Source of the DNA: Acidobacteriota bacterium
GTDB taxonomy: Bacteria; Acidobacteriota; Terriglobia; Terriglobales; Acidobacteriaceae
Assembly (NCBI GenBank): GCA_018268755.1
Contig: JAFDVW010000013.1
Location: 186,001-250,000, forward strand
Direction: 5' to 3'
DNA: 64,000 nucleotides
Of this stretch, positions 27,301-35,691 are shown one piece after another (positions within the stretch are counted from its first letter, which is position 1; each line of letters opens with the position of its first letter). The translations under genes were made by a program, and so were the position numbers. The notes under the pieces were generated by a model that was not told the DNA's origin, did not search any database, and worked only from the letters and a program-made list of their open reading frames with translations.

Positions 27301-27661
27301 CTGGCTGTATGAAGATTTGGCGGGAATTCAATCCGATACCCCGGGCTACAAGCACATTCTCATTCATCCCCACCTGGTCGATGGTCTGGAGTTTGTACGC
27401 GCCTCGCATTTGTCGCCCTACGGCAGAATCGCCACCGACTGGCGGCGCGAGGGCGAAGTGTTCACCCTGCGGGTGTCGATTCCACTGAACACTACCGCGA
27501 CTGTCTATGTTCCAAGCGATCAAATTGCGTCTGTGAAAGAGGGCGGGGTTGCCCCGGAAGCGGCCCCAGACGTGCGCTTTGTGCGTAGCGAGCACGGCAA
27601 CGCGGTCTACGAAGTGGGTTCAGGATCGTACCTCTTCACTTCGTCATGGACCCGGAAATAG
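24395..27661 (+). CDS. Secreted GH78 alpha-L-rhamnosidase
   Basis: The 1088-residue protein has a signal peptide (WMGVFFCCIVPQVVAQ) and the bacterial GH78 layout: an N-terminal domain with ASNLRCEYRVDPLGIDIVQP and PRLSWIL, two beta-sandwich domains (ADVWVNG-like AYINGEKVLP; YISGLGYSESYINGQRVGED), then the (alpha/alpha)6 domain with IPTDCPQRDERQAWLGD near residue 663 (general-acid Asp/Glu region) and TTIWELWNGD. It should release terminal alpha-L-rhamnose from plant or bacterial glycans. The operon with two esterases and a sugar-acid dehydratase fits use of acylated rhamnosides such as rhamnogalacturonan or glycosides. Confidence 0.94.
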   Translation: MIPQPSRDVRANAIRLMWMGVFFCCIVPQVVAQAGGVRASNLRCEYRVDPLGIDIVQPRLSWILESVHSGERGQSQSAYRILAASSPELLAAEKADLWDTGKINSSQSIQLRYGGEPLHSQQFVWWKVQLWDEKGQASEWSSPARWSMGLLQASDWSGQWIGVKGGDGPSEELEGAHWIAGVNSSQQPLWFRREFEISPANPASHGLLVLSAGAGDVTAYINGEKVLPTVGKFPRGHIVQTISAALHPGHNVVAVKLEPEAASPGGERGILAGITLDLADGSIERIPTTEQWKVSDRESAGWEKPEFDSAPWAHATAVSGQPLPDKPAERTRLAARMLRKEFRLSQVPRRATLYISGLGYSESYINGQRVGEDVLAPALSDYDKRVFYLTYDVTSLLHQGGNAIGVLLGNGRFYAPRNNIPVFTRNFGYPQVRLQLEIEYQDGKRVTLASDASWKATTQGPIRANNDYDGEEYDARREQPGWTSPGFGDANWTAAQEMSAPKGAMRAQMIAPMRVMREVQPLKVTQPKPGVYVFDLGQNIVGWCRLRISGAAGSRIALRHAERLRDDGMLYTDNLRSARQTDVYILKGEGSEVYEPRFTSHGFRYVEVRGLSGPPSLSMLTGRVVHDALEENADLATSNPVLNQVYQNMLWGDRGNYHSIPTDCPQRDERQAWLGDRSAESKGESFLFQVGPFYAKWLQDIEDSMDGEGRINDIAPAYWPFYNENVVWPASFFMVAGMLHQQYGDDAVIQEHYPAMKRWVEHMRPQLQNSLMPVDVYGDWCVPPKSLHEIFSKDPATKTAPEVLGTAYFYAILRLMSQFAVISGHPEDQREFDALALQIRAAFNRTLLQAESHQYGNGTQTSSILPLAFGMAPEEQRQTIAAGLVRKIENESDGAVGAGLVGMQWILQTLTEYGRADVAYQIASRRKYPSWGYMVERGATTIWELWNGDTANPAMNSGNHLMLLGDFASWLYEDLAGIQSDTPGYKHILIHPHLVDGLEFVRASHLSPYGRIATDWRREGEVFTLRVSIPLNTTATVYVPSDQIASVKEGGVAPEAAPDVRFVRSEHGNAVYEVGSGSYLFTSSWTRK

Positions 27662-27734
27662 CCGGAGCGTAGTCTCGACCGCGCCAAAATATCCCCGAGC
27701 ATCTCGGACCTGGGGTGAGGCAACCGGCAAGAAC

Positions 27735-28475
27735 TTAATAGGTGGCCCGTCCGCCGCTGGCGTCGTAACACTGCGCGGTCACAAAAGAACAATCGCGGCT
27801 GGCCAGAAAATGCACCACGGCAGCAATCTCTTCTGGTTTTCCCGTCCGCCGCATGGGGATCTTGTCGGTCATGTAGCTGACCTGCTCCGGCGTCAACTGG
27901 TCCAGAATTTCCGTCTGCACCACCGCGGGGGAGACCGCGTTGACGCAGATGCCCTCCGTCGCCAATTCCTTGCCCAGAGACTTGGTCAGCCCAATCACAC
28001 CGGCCTTAGTGGCGGAATAAGGGACCATCCGCGGGTTGCCTTCCTTTCCGGCGATGGAGGCGATGTTGACGATTCGCCCGTAGCCGCGGGCCCGCATATG
28101 GGGGACCACGGCGTGGCAAAGATAGAAGACGCTGCTCAGGTTCATGGCCAGGACTTTCTCCCAGTCTTCCGCCTTCTGCTCCCACAAAGGAGCGGCGGGG
28201 CCGGCGATGCCTGCGTTGTTGACCAGAATGTCGATCTGCCCGGTGCGCTGCAGCACGCGTTCGACGGCCTGCTGGATGGACTGGCGCGAGGTCACGTCTG
28301 TCTCTAAGGCAAATGAGGAGCCGCTCAGGGCGCCGGCAACTTGCGTGGCGCGCGGCAGGTTGATATCAGCAACGGCTACAGTGGCCCCGGAAGCAGCGAA
28401 ACGTTCCGCAATGGCCTTTCCAATTCCTGCCGCCGCGCCGGTCACGATGGCGGTTTGTCCGGTAAGCTCAAACAT
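27735..28475 (-). CDS. SDR-family dehydrogenase (1)
   Basis: The 246-residue short-chain dehydrogenase shows TGAAAGIGKAIAERF (NAD(P) loop, TGxxxGIG), VADINLP (an acidic residue favouring NAD), NNAGIAGP, the catalytic Ser in IVNIASIAG and PYSATKAGVIG (YxxxK). It probably oxidises a sugar or sugar acid hydroxyl. It starts 34 bases after the next SDR's stop, in the order lyase, SDR, SDR. The in-frame upstream extension covers that SDR's end and is rejected in favour of MFELTGQ. Confidence 0.9.
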   Translation of the reverse strand: MFELTGQTAIVTGAAAGIGKAIAERFAASGATVAVADINLPRATQVAGALSGSSFALETDVTSRQSIQQAVERVLQRTGQIDILVNNAGIAGPAAPLWEQKAEDWEKVLAMNLSSVFYLCHAVVPHMRARGYGRIVNIASIAGKEGNPRMVPYSATKAGVIGLTKSLGKELATEGICVNAVSPAVVQTEILDQLTPEQVSYMTDKIPMRRTGKPEEIAAVVHFLASRDCSFVTAQCYDASGGRATY

Positions 28476-28509
28476 TCTGGTCTCTTTCCTTTGGCTGGGG
28501 ATGAAAGTG

Positions 28510-29325
28510 CTAGCGCCACCACAAGGAGCGGATGGTGGCCCCACCATCATGCACCAATTCCGCGCCGGTGATATAGGCCGCCTCGCCGGAGGCGAGGAAA
28601 GCCGCGGCTGCTGCAATCTCCTCGGTCTTGGCCATGCGGCCGGCCGGGATGTTGCCCTCCAGCTTGGCCATGATGGCGGGATCGCTCAGCAGTTCACGAT
28701 TGATATCGGTGACCGCGCCTTGCGGACACAGTAGATTGGAGGTGATGCCGTGCGGGGCCAGTTCCATGGCCGCCATCATGCTCACCATGCGCAGGCCCGC
28801 CTTGGCCACGCAATAAGCCCCTTGTTCGGCGGTGGGCAGCAGCGCGGCGGTGGACCCAATGTGGATCATCCGTCCGCCCTGGCCGCGTTGGATCATGTGC
28901 TGCCCAATCACTTGCGTGCAATGAAACGATCCCGTGAGGTCCACGGCCAGCATGCGGTCCCAATCTTCCAGGCGGCACTGCATCAGACTGCCAAACACGA
29001 TGATGCCGGCATTGTTGACCAGAATATCGATACCGCCAAACTCACGCACGGTGCGTCCGGCAATTTCTTCTGTGGCGGCGCGGTCCGCGACATCGGCGGT
29101 GGCGGAGAGACATTTGCGCCCCAGGCTGCGTATTTCCTCCGCTGTTTCCAGGCCGGCGCTTTCGTCTTTATCGGTAATGACGACGTCGGCGCCTTCCTGG
29201 GCGAAGCGCAGCGCAATGGCCTTGCCGATGCCTTTCGCTCCGCCCGTGATGAATGCCACTTTGCCGGCCAATCGTCCGGCGACCGGCGTGATGTTTGGCT
29301 GAAAACGCTCGGTATTCGAGATCAA
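28510..29325 (-). CDS. SDR-family dehydrogenase (2)
   Basis: The 271-residue short-chain dehydrogenase shows TGGAKGIGKAIALRF, VVITDKDES, LVNNAGIIVFG, MIHIGSTAALLP and AYCVAKAGLRM (YxxxK). It belongs to the same family as the neighbouring SDR but differs in the active-site surroundings, suggesting two successive or alternative oxidation steps. The start is TTG at 29325, preceded by AAGGA and overlapping the lyase stop as TTGA, so translation is likely coupled. With the lyase it could act on keto-deoxy sugar acids. Confidence 0.88.
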   Translation of the reverse strand: MISNTERFQPNITPVAGRLAGKVAFITGGAKGIGKAIALRFAQEGADVVITDKDESAGLETAEEIRSLGRKCLSATADVADRAATEEIAGRTVREFGGIDILVNNAGIIVFGSLMQCRLEDWDRMLAVDLTGSFHCTQVIGQHMIQRGQGGRMIHIGSTAALLPTAEQGAYCVAKAGLRMVSMMAAMELAPHGITSNLLCPQGAVTDINRELLSDPAIMAKLEGNIPAGRMAKTEEIAAAAAFLASGEAAYITGAELVHDGGATIRSLWWR

Positions 29326-30269
29326 GCGGACCGTCCTTCAAGCGGCGAGTATGCCGGGAACCATTCAGCGAGCGCCGTGACATGTTCCTCTAGTTCCGCA
29401 AGGTGGAATGAGTCCAGAGTCCAGGCCGGACGGCGGCAATAGGCGCTGCTGAGTATGCCCCGCTTGACCAGGAGCTGCTTTTCCACAGCAATCAGCATTT
29501 CCACCGACTGCATCATGAAATTGAGCAAGGGCAGCAGCCTCTCATGCAGCTTGCGCCCCTGATCTGGGTCTTCCTGCAACAGATGGAAGAGCCGGACGAA
29601 GATGCGGCCTACCGACACGGTGGGCATGACGGCGCTCACGCCGCGGCGCACATCATCGGGAAGATGCAGCCCCATGTATCCGACCATGGAGCCCAGACGA
29701 TTCTGCGAACAACTTTTCAGGCTGCTGATGGTGGGTCCGGAAGGCACCAGATCTACTTTGACGTGGGTAACGTTGGGATGTTCGTCATGAATCTCGGCAA
29801 GAGTCTGCGGGGAAAGACTCGTTCCGGTCTGCAAAGGAGCATATTGCACGATGACCGGCAGGTCGACGGCGGAAGCGATGGCGCCAATGTGGCCGCGCAC
29901 AGCGGCTTCCCCGGGCGACATCAGATAGGGAGGCATGACCATGATGGCGTCGGCGCCGGCTTCTGCCGCTCGCCTGGCTTCTGGCACCGCCACCTCAAGC
30001 GAGTGGTGGAAGACCGAGATGATGACCGGAATTCGCCCCGCAACCTGCTCAATCAGCAGTTCCGTCAGCCGCCGCTTTTCCTGGTCGGTGAGTTTGTAGG
30101 CTTCACTGGCCAGTCCAAACATGGCCAGGCCGTGCACGCCGTCTGCCAGGCTGGCCTCGATGACCTGCAGGAAATCGCCTTCCTCCACCTCTCCTTTGCA
30201 GTTGAAAGGGGTAGGGAGAATGGGAATGACTCCGCAGATCCATGGTCCATCCTGTTGAGTTCCCGGCAT
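29322..30269 (-). CDS. DapA/NAL-family aldolase or dehydratase
   Basis: The ~315-residue protein is a class I TIM-barrel lyase of the dihydrodipicolinate synthase/N-acetylneuraminate lyase superfamily: GVIPILPTPFNCKGEVEEGD, GLASEAYKLTDQEKRRL, VMPPYLMSPGEAAV, VQYAPLQTG (catalytic Tyr region) and VTHVKVDLVPSG (Schiff-base Lys). Members cleave or dehydrate 2-keto-3-deoxy acids. The C-terminus is longer than in DapA. Together with two SDRs and the divergent sugar-acid genes, an aldolase for a 2-keto-3-deoxy sugar acid is more likely than lysine biosynthesis. The start may instead be GTG at 30293. Confidence 0.85.
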   Translation of the reverse strand: MPGTQQDGPWICGVIPILPTPFNCKGEVEEGDFLQVIEASLADGVHGLAMFGLASEAYKLTDQEKRRLTELLIEQVAGRIPVIISVFHHSLEVAVPEARRAAEAGADAIMVMPPYLMSPGEAAVRGHIGAIASAVDLPVIVQYAPLQTGTSLSPQTLAEIHDEHPNVTHVKVDLVPSGPTISSLKSCSQNRLGSMVGYMGLHLPDDVRRGVSAVMPTVSVGRIFVRLFHLLQEDPDQGRKLHERLLPLLNFMMQSVEMLIAVEKQLLVKRGILSSAYCRRPAWTLDSFHLAELEEHVTALAEWFPAYSPLEGRSA

Positions 30270-30410
30270 TTCTCGGCTTGGTTCCCCCCACACGAATTCC
30301 GGACAGGAAAGAATTTCCGGCCTCGAACTTGATAGCCGCTGGCAGGGCCGGATGTCAAGGATTTTGTGGTTTCTGGAGGGAACTTTGTTTATTTAATTCT
30401 AGTTTCTTCG

Positions 30411-30421
30411 GGAAAATTTCC
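30411..30421. promoter_or_regulatory. Palindrome GGAAAATTTCC in divergent promoter region
   Basis: GGAAAATTTCC is a perfect 11-base odd palindrome in the A/T-rich gap between the lyase operon (minus) and the 2-hydroxyacid dehydrogenase operon (plus). It lies about 40 bases upstream of the -35-like box at 30461 and could be an operator for either side. Confidence 0.35.
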
Positions 30422-30460
30422 ACAATATGCCCATACTTAAATTTAATAGAAAAGTAAAGA

Positions 30461-30490
30461 TTGACCGATATGTTTCCCGGGACGTAAGAT
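30461..30490 (+). promoter_or_regulatory. Sigma-70-like promoter for 2-hydroxyacid dehydrogenase/GH36
   Basis: TTGACC (30461-30466) and TAAGAT (30485-30490) with an 18-base spacer sit 40 bases before the first start codon, in an A/T-rich stretch that begins near 30385. Confidence 0.5.
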
Positions 30491-30529
30491 GCACTCTTTG
30501 ATTTGTAAATCTGGAACGGTAAATCCAAG

Positions 30530-31516
30530 ATGTCGGTGGAAAGGCCCTCCCCCATGCAAGGAGCCCATGTCTTAGTGGCAGATTGGCTCTTCCCGGATTT
30601 TGAGCTGGAAGCCAATTTCTTGCGCGACCGGGGCATCACCTGGTCATTGCCCGCCTGGTCTCCTCCTCCCCCTCCCGTGGAAGAACAGATACGGCAATTG
30701 TTGGAACGGATCCGCGGCGCAGAGCGCATTGACGCAGTGTTGTTTCAGTTGGCCCCCTTGCCGGCGGAGGTCATCCGCGCCCTCCCCGCCACTTGCAGGC
30801 ACCTGCAGCGTTCGGGGATTGGCCTGGACGCAGTCGACCTGGAAGCCGCTAAGGCCCGCGGCCTCACCGTCGCCAATACTCCTGACTATGCGACCGAAGA
30901 GGTGGCCATTCACGCCCTGGGGATGATTCTGTCCCTGCATCGGCAATTGGATGCCACCCAGAAACACCTGCTGGCGGGCCACTGGCGGGGGATTCCTCCC
31001 GCCCCCATTCATCGCCTCAGCACGCAAACCCTTGGGTTGGTGGCCTTAGGACGGATTGGGAAAAAGCTGGCCGAGCTGATGCGGCCGATGGTCAAGCAGG
31101 TCCTTTACGCTGATCCAGTGGTGGAATCAGCGCCCGGACTGCGCAAGGTGGAAATCGACGACCTGCTGCGTGAGTCGGACATAGTTTCCCTCCATTGCCC
31201 GCTGCTGCCCAGTACGAAAAAAATGATCAACGCGGCTTCCATCCAGAAGATGAAAAAGGGGGCCATGCTCATCAACGTGGCCCGGGGTGGGCTGATTGAT
31301 GCCGACGCTCTGGCGGATGCGCTACGGCAGAGACATCTTTCCGGGGCCGGGCTCGACGTTTATGAGCCGGAAGTTCTGCCGGCCAATTCACCGCTGCGTT
31401 CTCTCGATAACGTGATTCTAACCAGCCATACCGCCTGGTATAGCGTCGAGTCAGTTCTGGATTCGCGCCGGCAAGCCCTGGAAAAGATGGTCGCTGCGCT
31501 GGCTGGCAAAGCTTAG
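30530..31516 (+). CDS. D-isomer-specific 2-hydroxyacid dehydrogenase
   Basis: The 328-residue protein has the NAD-binding core of this family: GLVALGRIGKKLAELM (GxGxxG-like), SDIVSLHCPLLPSTK, LINVARGGLID (catalytic Arg), LDVYEPEVLPANSPL (Glu) and LTSHTAWYS (His). It would interconvert a 2-keto acid and a D-2-hydroxy acid with NAD(P). It is cytoplasmic and lies nine bases before the GH36 gene, so the two are cotranscribed. The ATG at 30554 (MQGAHVLVADW) is an equally possible start because it lies immediately before the first beta-strand. Confidence 0.88.
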   Translation: MSVERPSPMQGAHVLVADWLFPDFELEANFLRDRGITWSLPAWSPPPPPVEEQIRQLLERIRGAERIDAVLFQLAPLPAEVIRALPATCRHLQRSGIGLDAVDLEAAKARGLTVANTPDYATEEVAIHALGMILSLHRQLDATQKHLLAGHWRGIPPAPIHRLSTQTLGLVALGRIGKKLAELMRPMVKQVLYADPVVESAPGLRKVEIDDLLRESDIVSLHCPLLPSTKKMINAASIQKMKKGAMLINVARGGLIDADALADALRQRHLSGAGLDVYEPEVLPANSPLRSLDNVILTSHTAWYSVESVLDSRRQALEKMVAALAGKA

Positions 31517-31525
31517 GGGATTCCC

Positions 31526-34081
31526 ATGCAAAACAAGAGATTCCGCTGTCTGCTGTTCGGTCTGCTGGCTCAAGTTCTGTTTCTGTCCGGGCTATGGGCG
31601 CTCGATCCGAGTCAGGAAGTCACCTTCAACCAGGCTTGGGCGGAGAAGTCCTTTGCCGATATCTCCGCGCCTATGCCGCGGGGCAATCGACTGCTGGTGG
31701 CGCAGGAGGAGACCCCCGGCGATACCCGCAAAAACCTGTCTTCCGCCGGCGGCACGATGCAGCTGGGGGAGAAGCTTTATACGCGGGGCCTGGGAGTTTC
31801 GGCGCGAAGTGTGCTGCGGGTGGAACTGTTGCACCCCGCGGCGCGCTTGCAGGCGGTGATCGGAGTCGACTGGATCCAGGACGCGCGCGACGCCATCGTG
31901 AGGTTCCGGGTGCAGGCCGGGGGTCAGGACGTATTCGCCAGCGAGTTTATGAAAGCGTCCGCCGGCGGGCGCGCCATCGATGTTCCTCTAAACGGCGCTT
32001 CCAGCTTCGATTTGATTGTGGAAGCGGCGCCGGACAGTGTAGGCACGGGGCGGGGCAATTGGGCGAATGCCCGCCTCGTGTTGCAGGACGGCGCGCAACT
32101 GTGGCTGGATGAGTTGGCCGACCAGTGGCAGGCCGCGACCGATTTGCCTTTCTCCTTTGTGCTGGACGGCAAACCCTCCCGGGAATTTCTGGCGCAATGG
32201 AAGCGAAGCGTGCAGACCGAGCCCGTGGATGAGAAAAAATTCCGGCGTACGGTGACTTTGCAGGACCCGAAGTCCGGTCTCGAAGTACGCGCCGTGGCCA
32301 TGATTTATCGCGATACCCCGGGGGTCGATTGGACGGTGTATTTCACCAACCGAGGCCAGCAAGATTCCCCGGTGATTGAAAAGCTGAATGCCCTGGATGT
32401 CACGCTTGACCCCGGCGCGGGTACCGTGCCCGTCCTGCATCGAATGCACGGCAGCATGACCACCATCGAAGATTTTCAGCCCTATCAGAACGCGCTGAAG
32501 CCGGGCGAACGCATCGACTTTGCCCCCATGTGGGGGAAGTCTTCGATGGATGTGGCGCCGTTTTTCAACCTGCAGTTTGGCGGCGGCGGGGTGATTACCG
32601 CGGTGGGCTGGTCCGGGCGCTGGAACGCCGCCGCCGAGCGGCGCAAGGATGGCAAGCTGGTGCTGCAGGCCGGTTTGCAGGCCTTGCATCTCAAGCTGCA
32701 TCCGGGGGAGAGCATTCGTGGCCCGCGCATCCTGCAGCTCTACTGGTTCGGCAACGATCCCTATCGTTCTTACAATCTGTTTCGCCACACCATGTTCAGC
32801 CACATCATGCCCCGGGTGGACGGAGCGCTCGTGGTTCCTCCGATCGTTCACCTGGGAACATCGCTTTACGAATGGAACGATGCCACGGAAGAAAGTGTTT
32901 TATCCCACGTTAAGGCGATCAAGGGGCTGGGCTTTGAAATGTTCTGGCTGGACGCCTTCTGGACCAAGCAAGGCTTCCCCGTCGGCATGGGCAACTACGG
33001 CTTTCCCATCGAGCGGGCCGAACCGCATGACCGCTTTCCCGGGGGATTGAAACCAGTCAGTGACGCGGTGCACCAGGCGGGCATGCGATTTCTGGTCTGG
33101 TTCGAGCCCGAGCGGGTCTACAAGGGAAGCTACCTTTTCAACGAACATCCCGAATGGGTGATTCAGCCGGAGGTGGTCTGCACCCAGTGCATGATCGACA
33201 CCCAGCGCAGTTATCTCTACAACCTGGGCATTCCCGAAGCCCGCGAATATATGACCCGCTATTTGCTCGCGGTCATCAAAGCCTATGGCATGGACAGCCT
33301 GCGCATCGATTTCAATATTGGACCGAAGGTTTACTGGGAGCACCTCGACAAGCAGGACCCGAACCGGGTGGGCCTGGGCGAAATCCGCTATGTGGAAGGG
33401 TTCTACAAGATGTGGGACGACATTCTGCAGGCCTACCCGCGTCTGCTGATCGACAACTGCGCCAGCGGCGGCATGCGCATTGACCTGGAAACTTCCGCCC
33501 GCTCGCTGCCGCTGTGGCGAACTGATGCCACCATCGATCCGTTGGCCAAGCTGGACTTCAATCAGGCGGCTTTACAAAACCAGGTAATGACCGCGGGACT
33601 CAGCCGCTACGTGCCCTTCAGCACCAGCGGGCAGATGGGCTCGACGCCCTATCTGTTTCGCAGCGGCTTCAATGCCGGCATTGCTTTTGGCGAAGACGTT
33701 CGGCCGGCAGGCTATCCCCGCCAACAATTGCAGCAGGCGATTGCGGAAGGCAAGCGCATCCGCAAGTATTTCTTGGGCAATTTCTATCCCCTCACGGAAG
33801 TATCGGCCAGTCCGGAGGCTTGGAGTGTGTTGCAATACCATCGCACCGCCGAGCAGGATGGCATGATTCTGGCCTTCCGCCGTCATTTGTCCGGATATGA
33901 GAGCTATGCGGCGGCGCTCCAGGAGATCGATCCAGTATCGAAATACGACGTGACCTACTATGACAATTACACTCCCGCCAAGACCGTGCAGATCGTGGGG
34001 ACGGAACTGCAGCATCTGAAGCTGGAGATTCACCAGCAGCCCGGATCGCTGCTGGTGGAGTACAAGAAGGCAAAGCCATAA
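31526..34081 (+). CDS. Secreted GH36 alpha-galactosidase with NPCBM domain
   Basis: The 851-residue protein has a signal peptide (CLLFGLLAQVLFLSGLWA). Residues ~35-185 look like an NPCBM carbohydrate-binding module (GEKLYTRGLGVSARSVL; VIGVDWIQDARDAIVRFRV). The GH36 core follows, with a beta-sandwich domain and a barrel carrying FWLDAFW, MRFLVWFEPERV, SLRIDFNIGP (nucleophile Asp near residue 594) and DNCASGGMRIDLE (acid/base Asp region). It should release alpha-linked galactose from oligosaccharides, galactomannan side chains or glycolipids outside the inner membrane. GGGGA five bases before ATG supports the start. Confidence 0.93.
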   Translation: MQNKRFRCLLFGLLAQVLFLSGLWALDPSQEVTFNQAWAEKSFADISAPMPRGNRLLVAQEETPGDTRKNLSSAGGTMQLGEKLYTRGLGVSARSVLRVELLHPAARLQAVIGVDWIQDARDAIVRFRVQAGGQDVFASEFMKASAGGRAIDVPLNGASSFDLIVEAAPDSVGTGRGNWANARLVLQDGAQLWLDELADQWQAATDLPFSFVLDGKPSREFLAQWKRSVQTEPVDEKKFRRTVTLQDPKSGLEVRAVAMIYRDTPGVDWTVYFTNRGQQDSPVIEKLNALDVTLDPGAGTVPVLHRMHGSMTTIEDFQPYQNALKPGERIDFAPMWGKSSMDVAPFFNLQFGGGGVITAVGWSGRWNAAAERRKDGKLVLQAGLQALHLKLHPGESIRGPRILQLYWFGNDPYRSYNLFRHTMFSHIMPRVDGALVVPPIVHLGTSLYEWNDATEESVLSHVKAIKGLGFEMFWLDAFWTKQGFPVGMGNYGFPIERAEPHDRFPGGLKPVSDAVHQAGMRFLVWFEPERVYKGSYLFNEHPEWVIQPEVVCTQCMIDTQRSYLYNLGIPEAREYMTRYLLAVIKAYGMDSLRIDFNIGPKVYWEHLDKQDPNRVGLGEIRYVEGFYKMWDDILQAYPRLLIDNCASGGMRIDLETSARSLPLWRTDATIDPLAKLDFNQAALQNQVMTAGLSRYVPFSTSGQMGSTPYLFRSGFNAGIAFGEDVRPAGYPRQQLQQAIAEGKRIRKYFLGNFYPLTEVSASPEAWSVLQYHRTAEQDGMILAFRRHLSGYESYAAALQEIDPVSKYDVTYYDNYTPAKTVQIVGTELQHLKLEIHQQPGSLLVEYKKAKP

Positions 34082-34182
34082 GGCCTGTCCTCTGCAGCGA
34101 AGTGATCTTTCGCGCAGGAAGGATCGCAGAGTCGAAAGATTCCTACTGGTAGTGCGTGCCCAGGGGAGGATGCAGGAACTGT

Positions 34183-34209
34183 GCGGAAGCGCGCGTTGCG
34201 CGCTTCCGC
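34183..34209. terminator. Strong hairpin between convergent GH36 and ceramidase-like genes
   Basis: GCGGAAGCGCGC (34183-34194), loop GTT, GCGCGCTTCCGC (34198-34209) is a perfect 12-bp stem with a 3-base loop, lying 16 bases after the ceramidase-like stop on the minus strand. There is no T-tract on either side, so termination may be partial or Rho-assisted. Confidence 0.5.
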
Positions 34210-34225
34210 TTCGCTCAGATAGGAA

Positions 34226-35530
34226 TTACTTGGTGAACCCAGCCATGTGGGTGATGACGCGCTCGCGGAAATCATCCTCGCCGCGGTCGGTGAAGGGCGA
34301 AACCGACTGCTCGTAACCGCCCTCGCGGATCCCCTCGCCGGTCGGAAGGTATCCGATCCAGCCGTTGGTCAAGCCGAAATAGAAGGTGTAGGGAAAGCGG
34401 GAGGCATTGCGAACGTCCATGGCGATCTCGCAGAACATTTCCAGCGGCGCGCCCCAAAGCACCGTGTCGTGATTGATCTGCAGGAAACGGACAGGAATGC
34501 GGACCAGCACCGTGCCACCGGCGGCGGTGCGGGTGTATTTCCCCAAATCCACGGGCCAGGTGAGGCCTTTGCGCAGCGGGGTTTCCACGAAAATTTCGCT
34601 GGGCGAGAAGGAGACGTCGGAGGTGACTTCGTAAATGCGCTTGTTCGCCTCCAGAATCCGGTTGCCCAGCATCACACGGAATTCGCCCAGATGCGCCAAT
34701 TTGAAATCGGGCTTTTGACTGTAGATGGGGGCCACATCGCCTTCGGCGCCGTTGATATAGAGGACCGGCGCGCCCAGCTTGTCTTCCACGTATTTGGCGA
34801 CCACGCCGGGAGCGTCGCCGGTGATCTGCAGGTTCTCTCCACCCAGCACGGTGCCGTGCATGGCGTAGTTGGCGAGAAGCGCGATCAACTTTCCCTCCAG
34901 GGTCTCCAGGCGAATCAGGCCGATCTGGCGGTCGACGGGGCGGTCCGGATTCATGCCCAGATCAATTTTTCCATCGGCATCCTGCGCCCGGCGGTTCATG
35001 TTGGCGGTCGAGAAGCCCAGGCCCAGGCCGAGGCGCGCGGGTTGCAGGCTCTGTTTGGCTTGTTTCAGTCCCTCCAGCAGCTTGGCTTCAAGGAAGCGCG
35101 AATATTCGGGATTGGATTCTCCGCTCGAGGAGGCCTGCTTATATCGTTCCGGCATGAATATCTGGGGAACGCCCGGGGGACCCACTTCCGGCGCGGAATG
35201 GGTGTGGGTCACCGTCCACCAGAAATTTTCCGGCTTGATGCCTAGCTCTTTCTCGACTTGCTGGGCAACTTTGTCGTAATACCCGGGCGACATGACCGCC
35301 AGTTCGGTGGAAACAAAGTAGACCGTAGTCTTGCCGTCGTCGAGGGCTGCGATGCGCTGGTAGATATGGTCGTGGATACCGTTCGACTGCCGCGCGCCAT
35401 ATCCCAGGAGCCACTGCGGGGTGGTAGGCGTAATGTCAGTCTCAACCACCGAGGCGCGAAAGGTCCCCGCATAGAGGGAGCCGCTGAAAAGCAGAGAAAG
35501 AGCTAATACCGCGAACATTCTGGATCGCAT
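34226..35530 (-). CDS. Secreted neutral/alkaline ceramidase-like protein, short form
   Basis: The 434-residue protein has a signal peptide (MFAVLALSLLFSGSLYAG) and the N-terminal catalytic fold of neutral ceramidases: ETDITPTTPQWLLGYGAR, VTHTHSAPEVGPPG (zinc His pair near residue 108), LANYAMHGTVLGG (zinc His), QITGDAPGVVAKYVED and INGAEGDVAPIY. Ceramidases cut the N-acyl bond of ceramide. This copy stops after the catalytic domain and lacks the ~200-residue C-terminal Ig-like domain of the full-length enzymes, so the substrate may not be ceramide. MRSRMF is chosen as the start with GGAG upstream. Confidence 0.85.
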   Translation of the reverse strand: MRSRMFAVLALSLLFSGSLYAGTFRASVVETDITPTTPQWLLGYGARQSNGIHDHIYQRIAALDDGKTTVYFVSTELAVMSPGYYDKVAQQVEKELGIKPENFWWTVTHTHSAPEVGPPGVPQIFMPERYKQASSSGESNPEYSRFLEAKLLEGLKQAKQSLQPARLGLGLGFSTANMNRRAQDADGKIDLGMNPDRPVDRQIGLIRLETLEGKLIALLANYAMHGTVLGGENLQITGDAPGVVAKYVEDKLGAPVLYINGAEGDVAPIYSQKPDFKLAHLGEFRVMLGNRILEANKRIYEVTSDVSFSPSEIFVETPLRKGLTWPVDLGKYTRTAAGGTVLVRIPVRFLQINHDTVLWGAPLEMFCEIAMDVRNASRFPYTFYFGLTNGWIGYLPTGEGIREGGYEQSVSPFTDRGEDDFRERVITHMAGFTK

Positions 35531-35609
35531 GCGATGGAACTCCTTAGCCTGATTGCTGAGCATACCGAAATGGCGCCGTGAACCCACTAGGAAGTGTTGG
35601 CAGTGCCTT

Positions 35610-35682
35610 CCGTTTCCCAGGTCTATGGCACGCGCCGAGCCGTTTTCTTGTGCAATACCCCCTCAGCAACCTGGGAAAACGG
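35610..35682 (-). promoter_or_regulatory. Leader with alternative stem-loops
   Basis: Read on the minus strand, segment CCGTTTTCCCAGGT (35682-35669) can pair with GAAAACGG (35647-35640) over 8 bp, or with ACCTGGGAAACGG (35622-35610) over 13 bp with one bulged base. The two pairings exclude each other. The segment starts close to the predicted transcription start and about 150 bases before the ceramidase-like ATG, which is a layout seen in attenuators. Confidence 0.4.
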
Positions 35683-35691
35683 AATGCCCCT

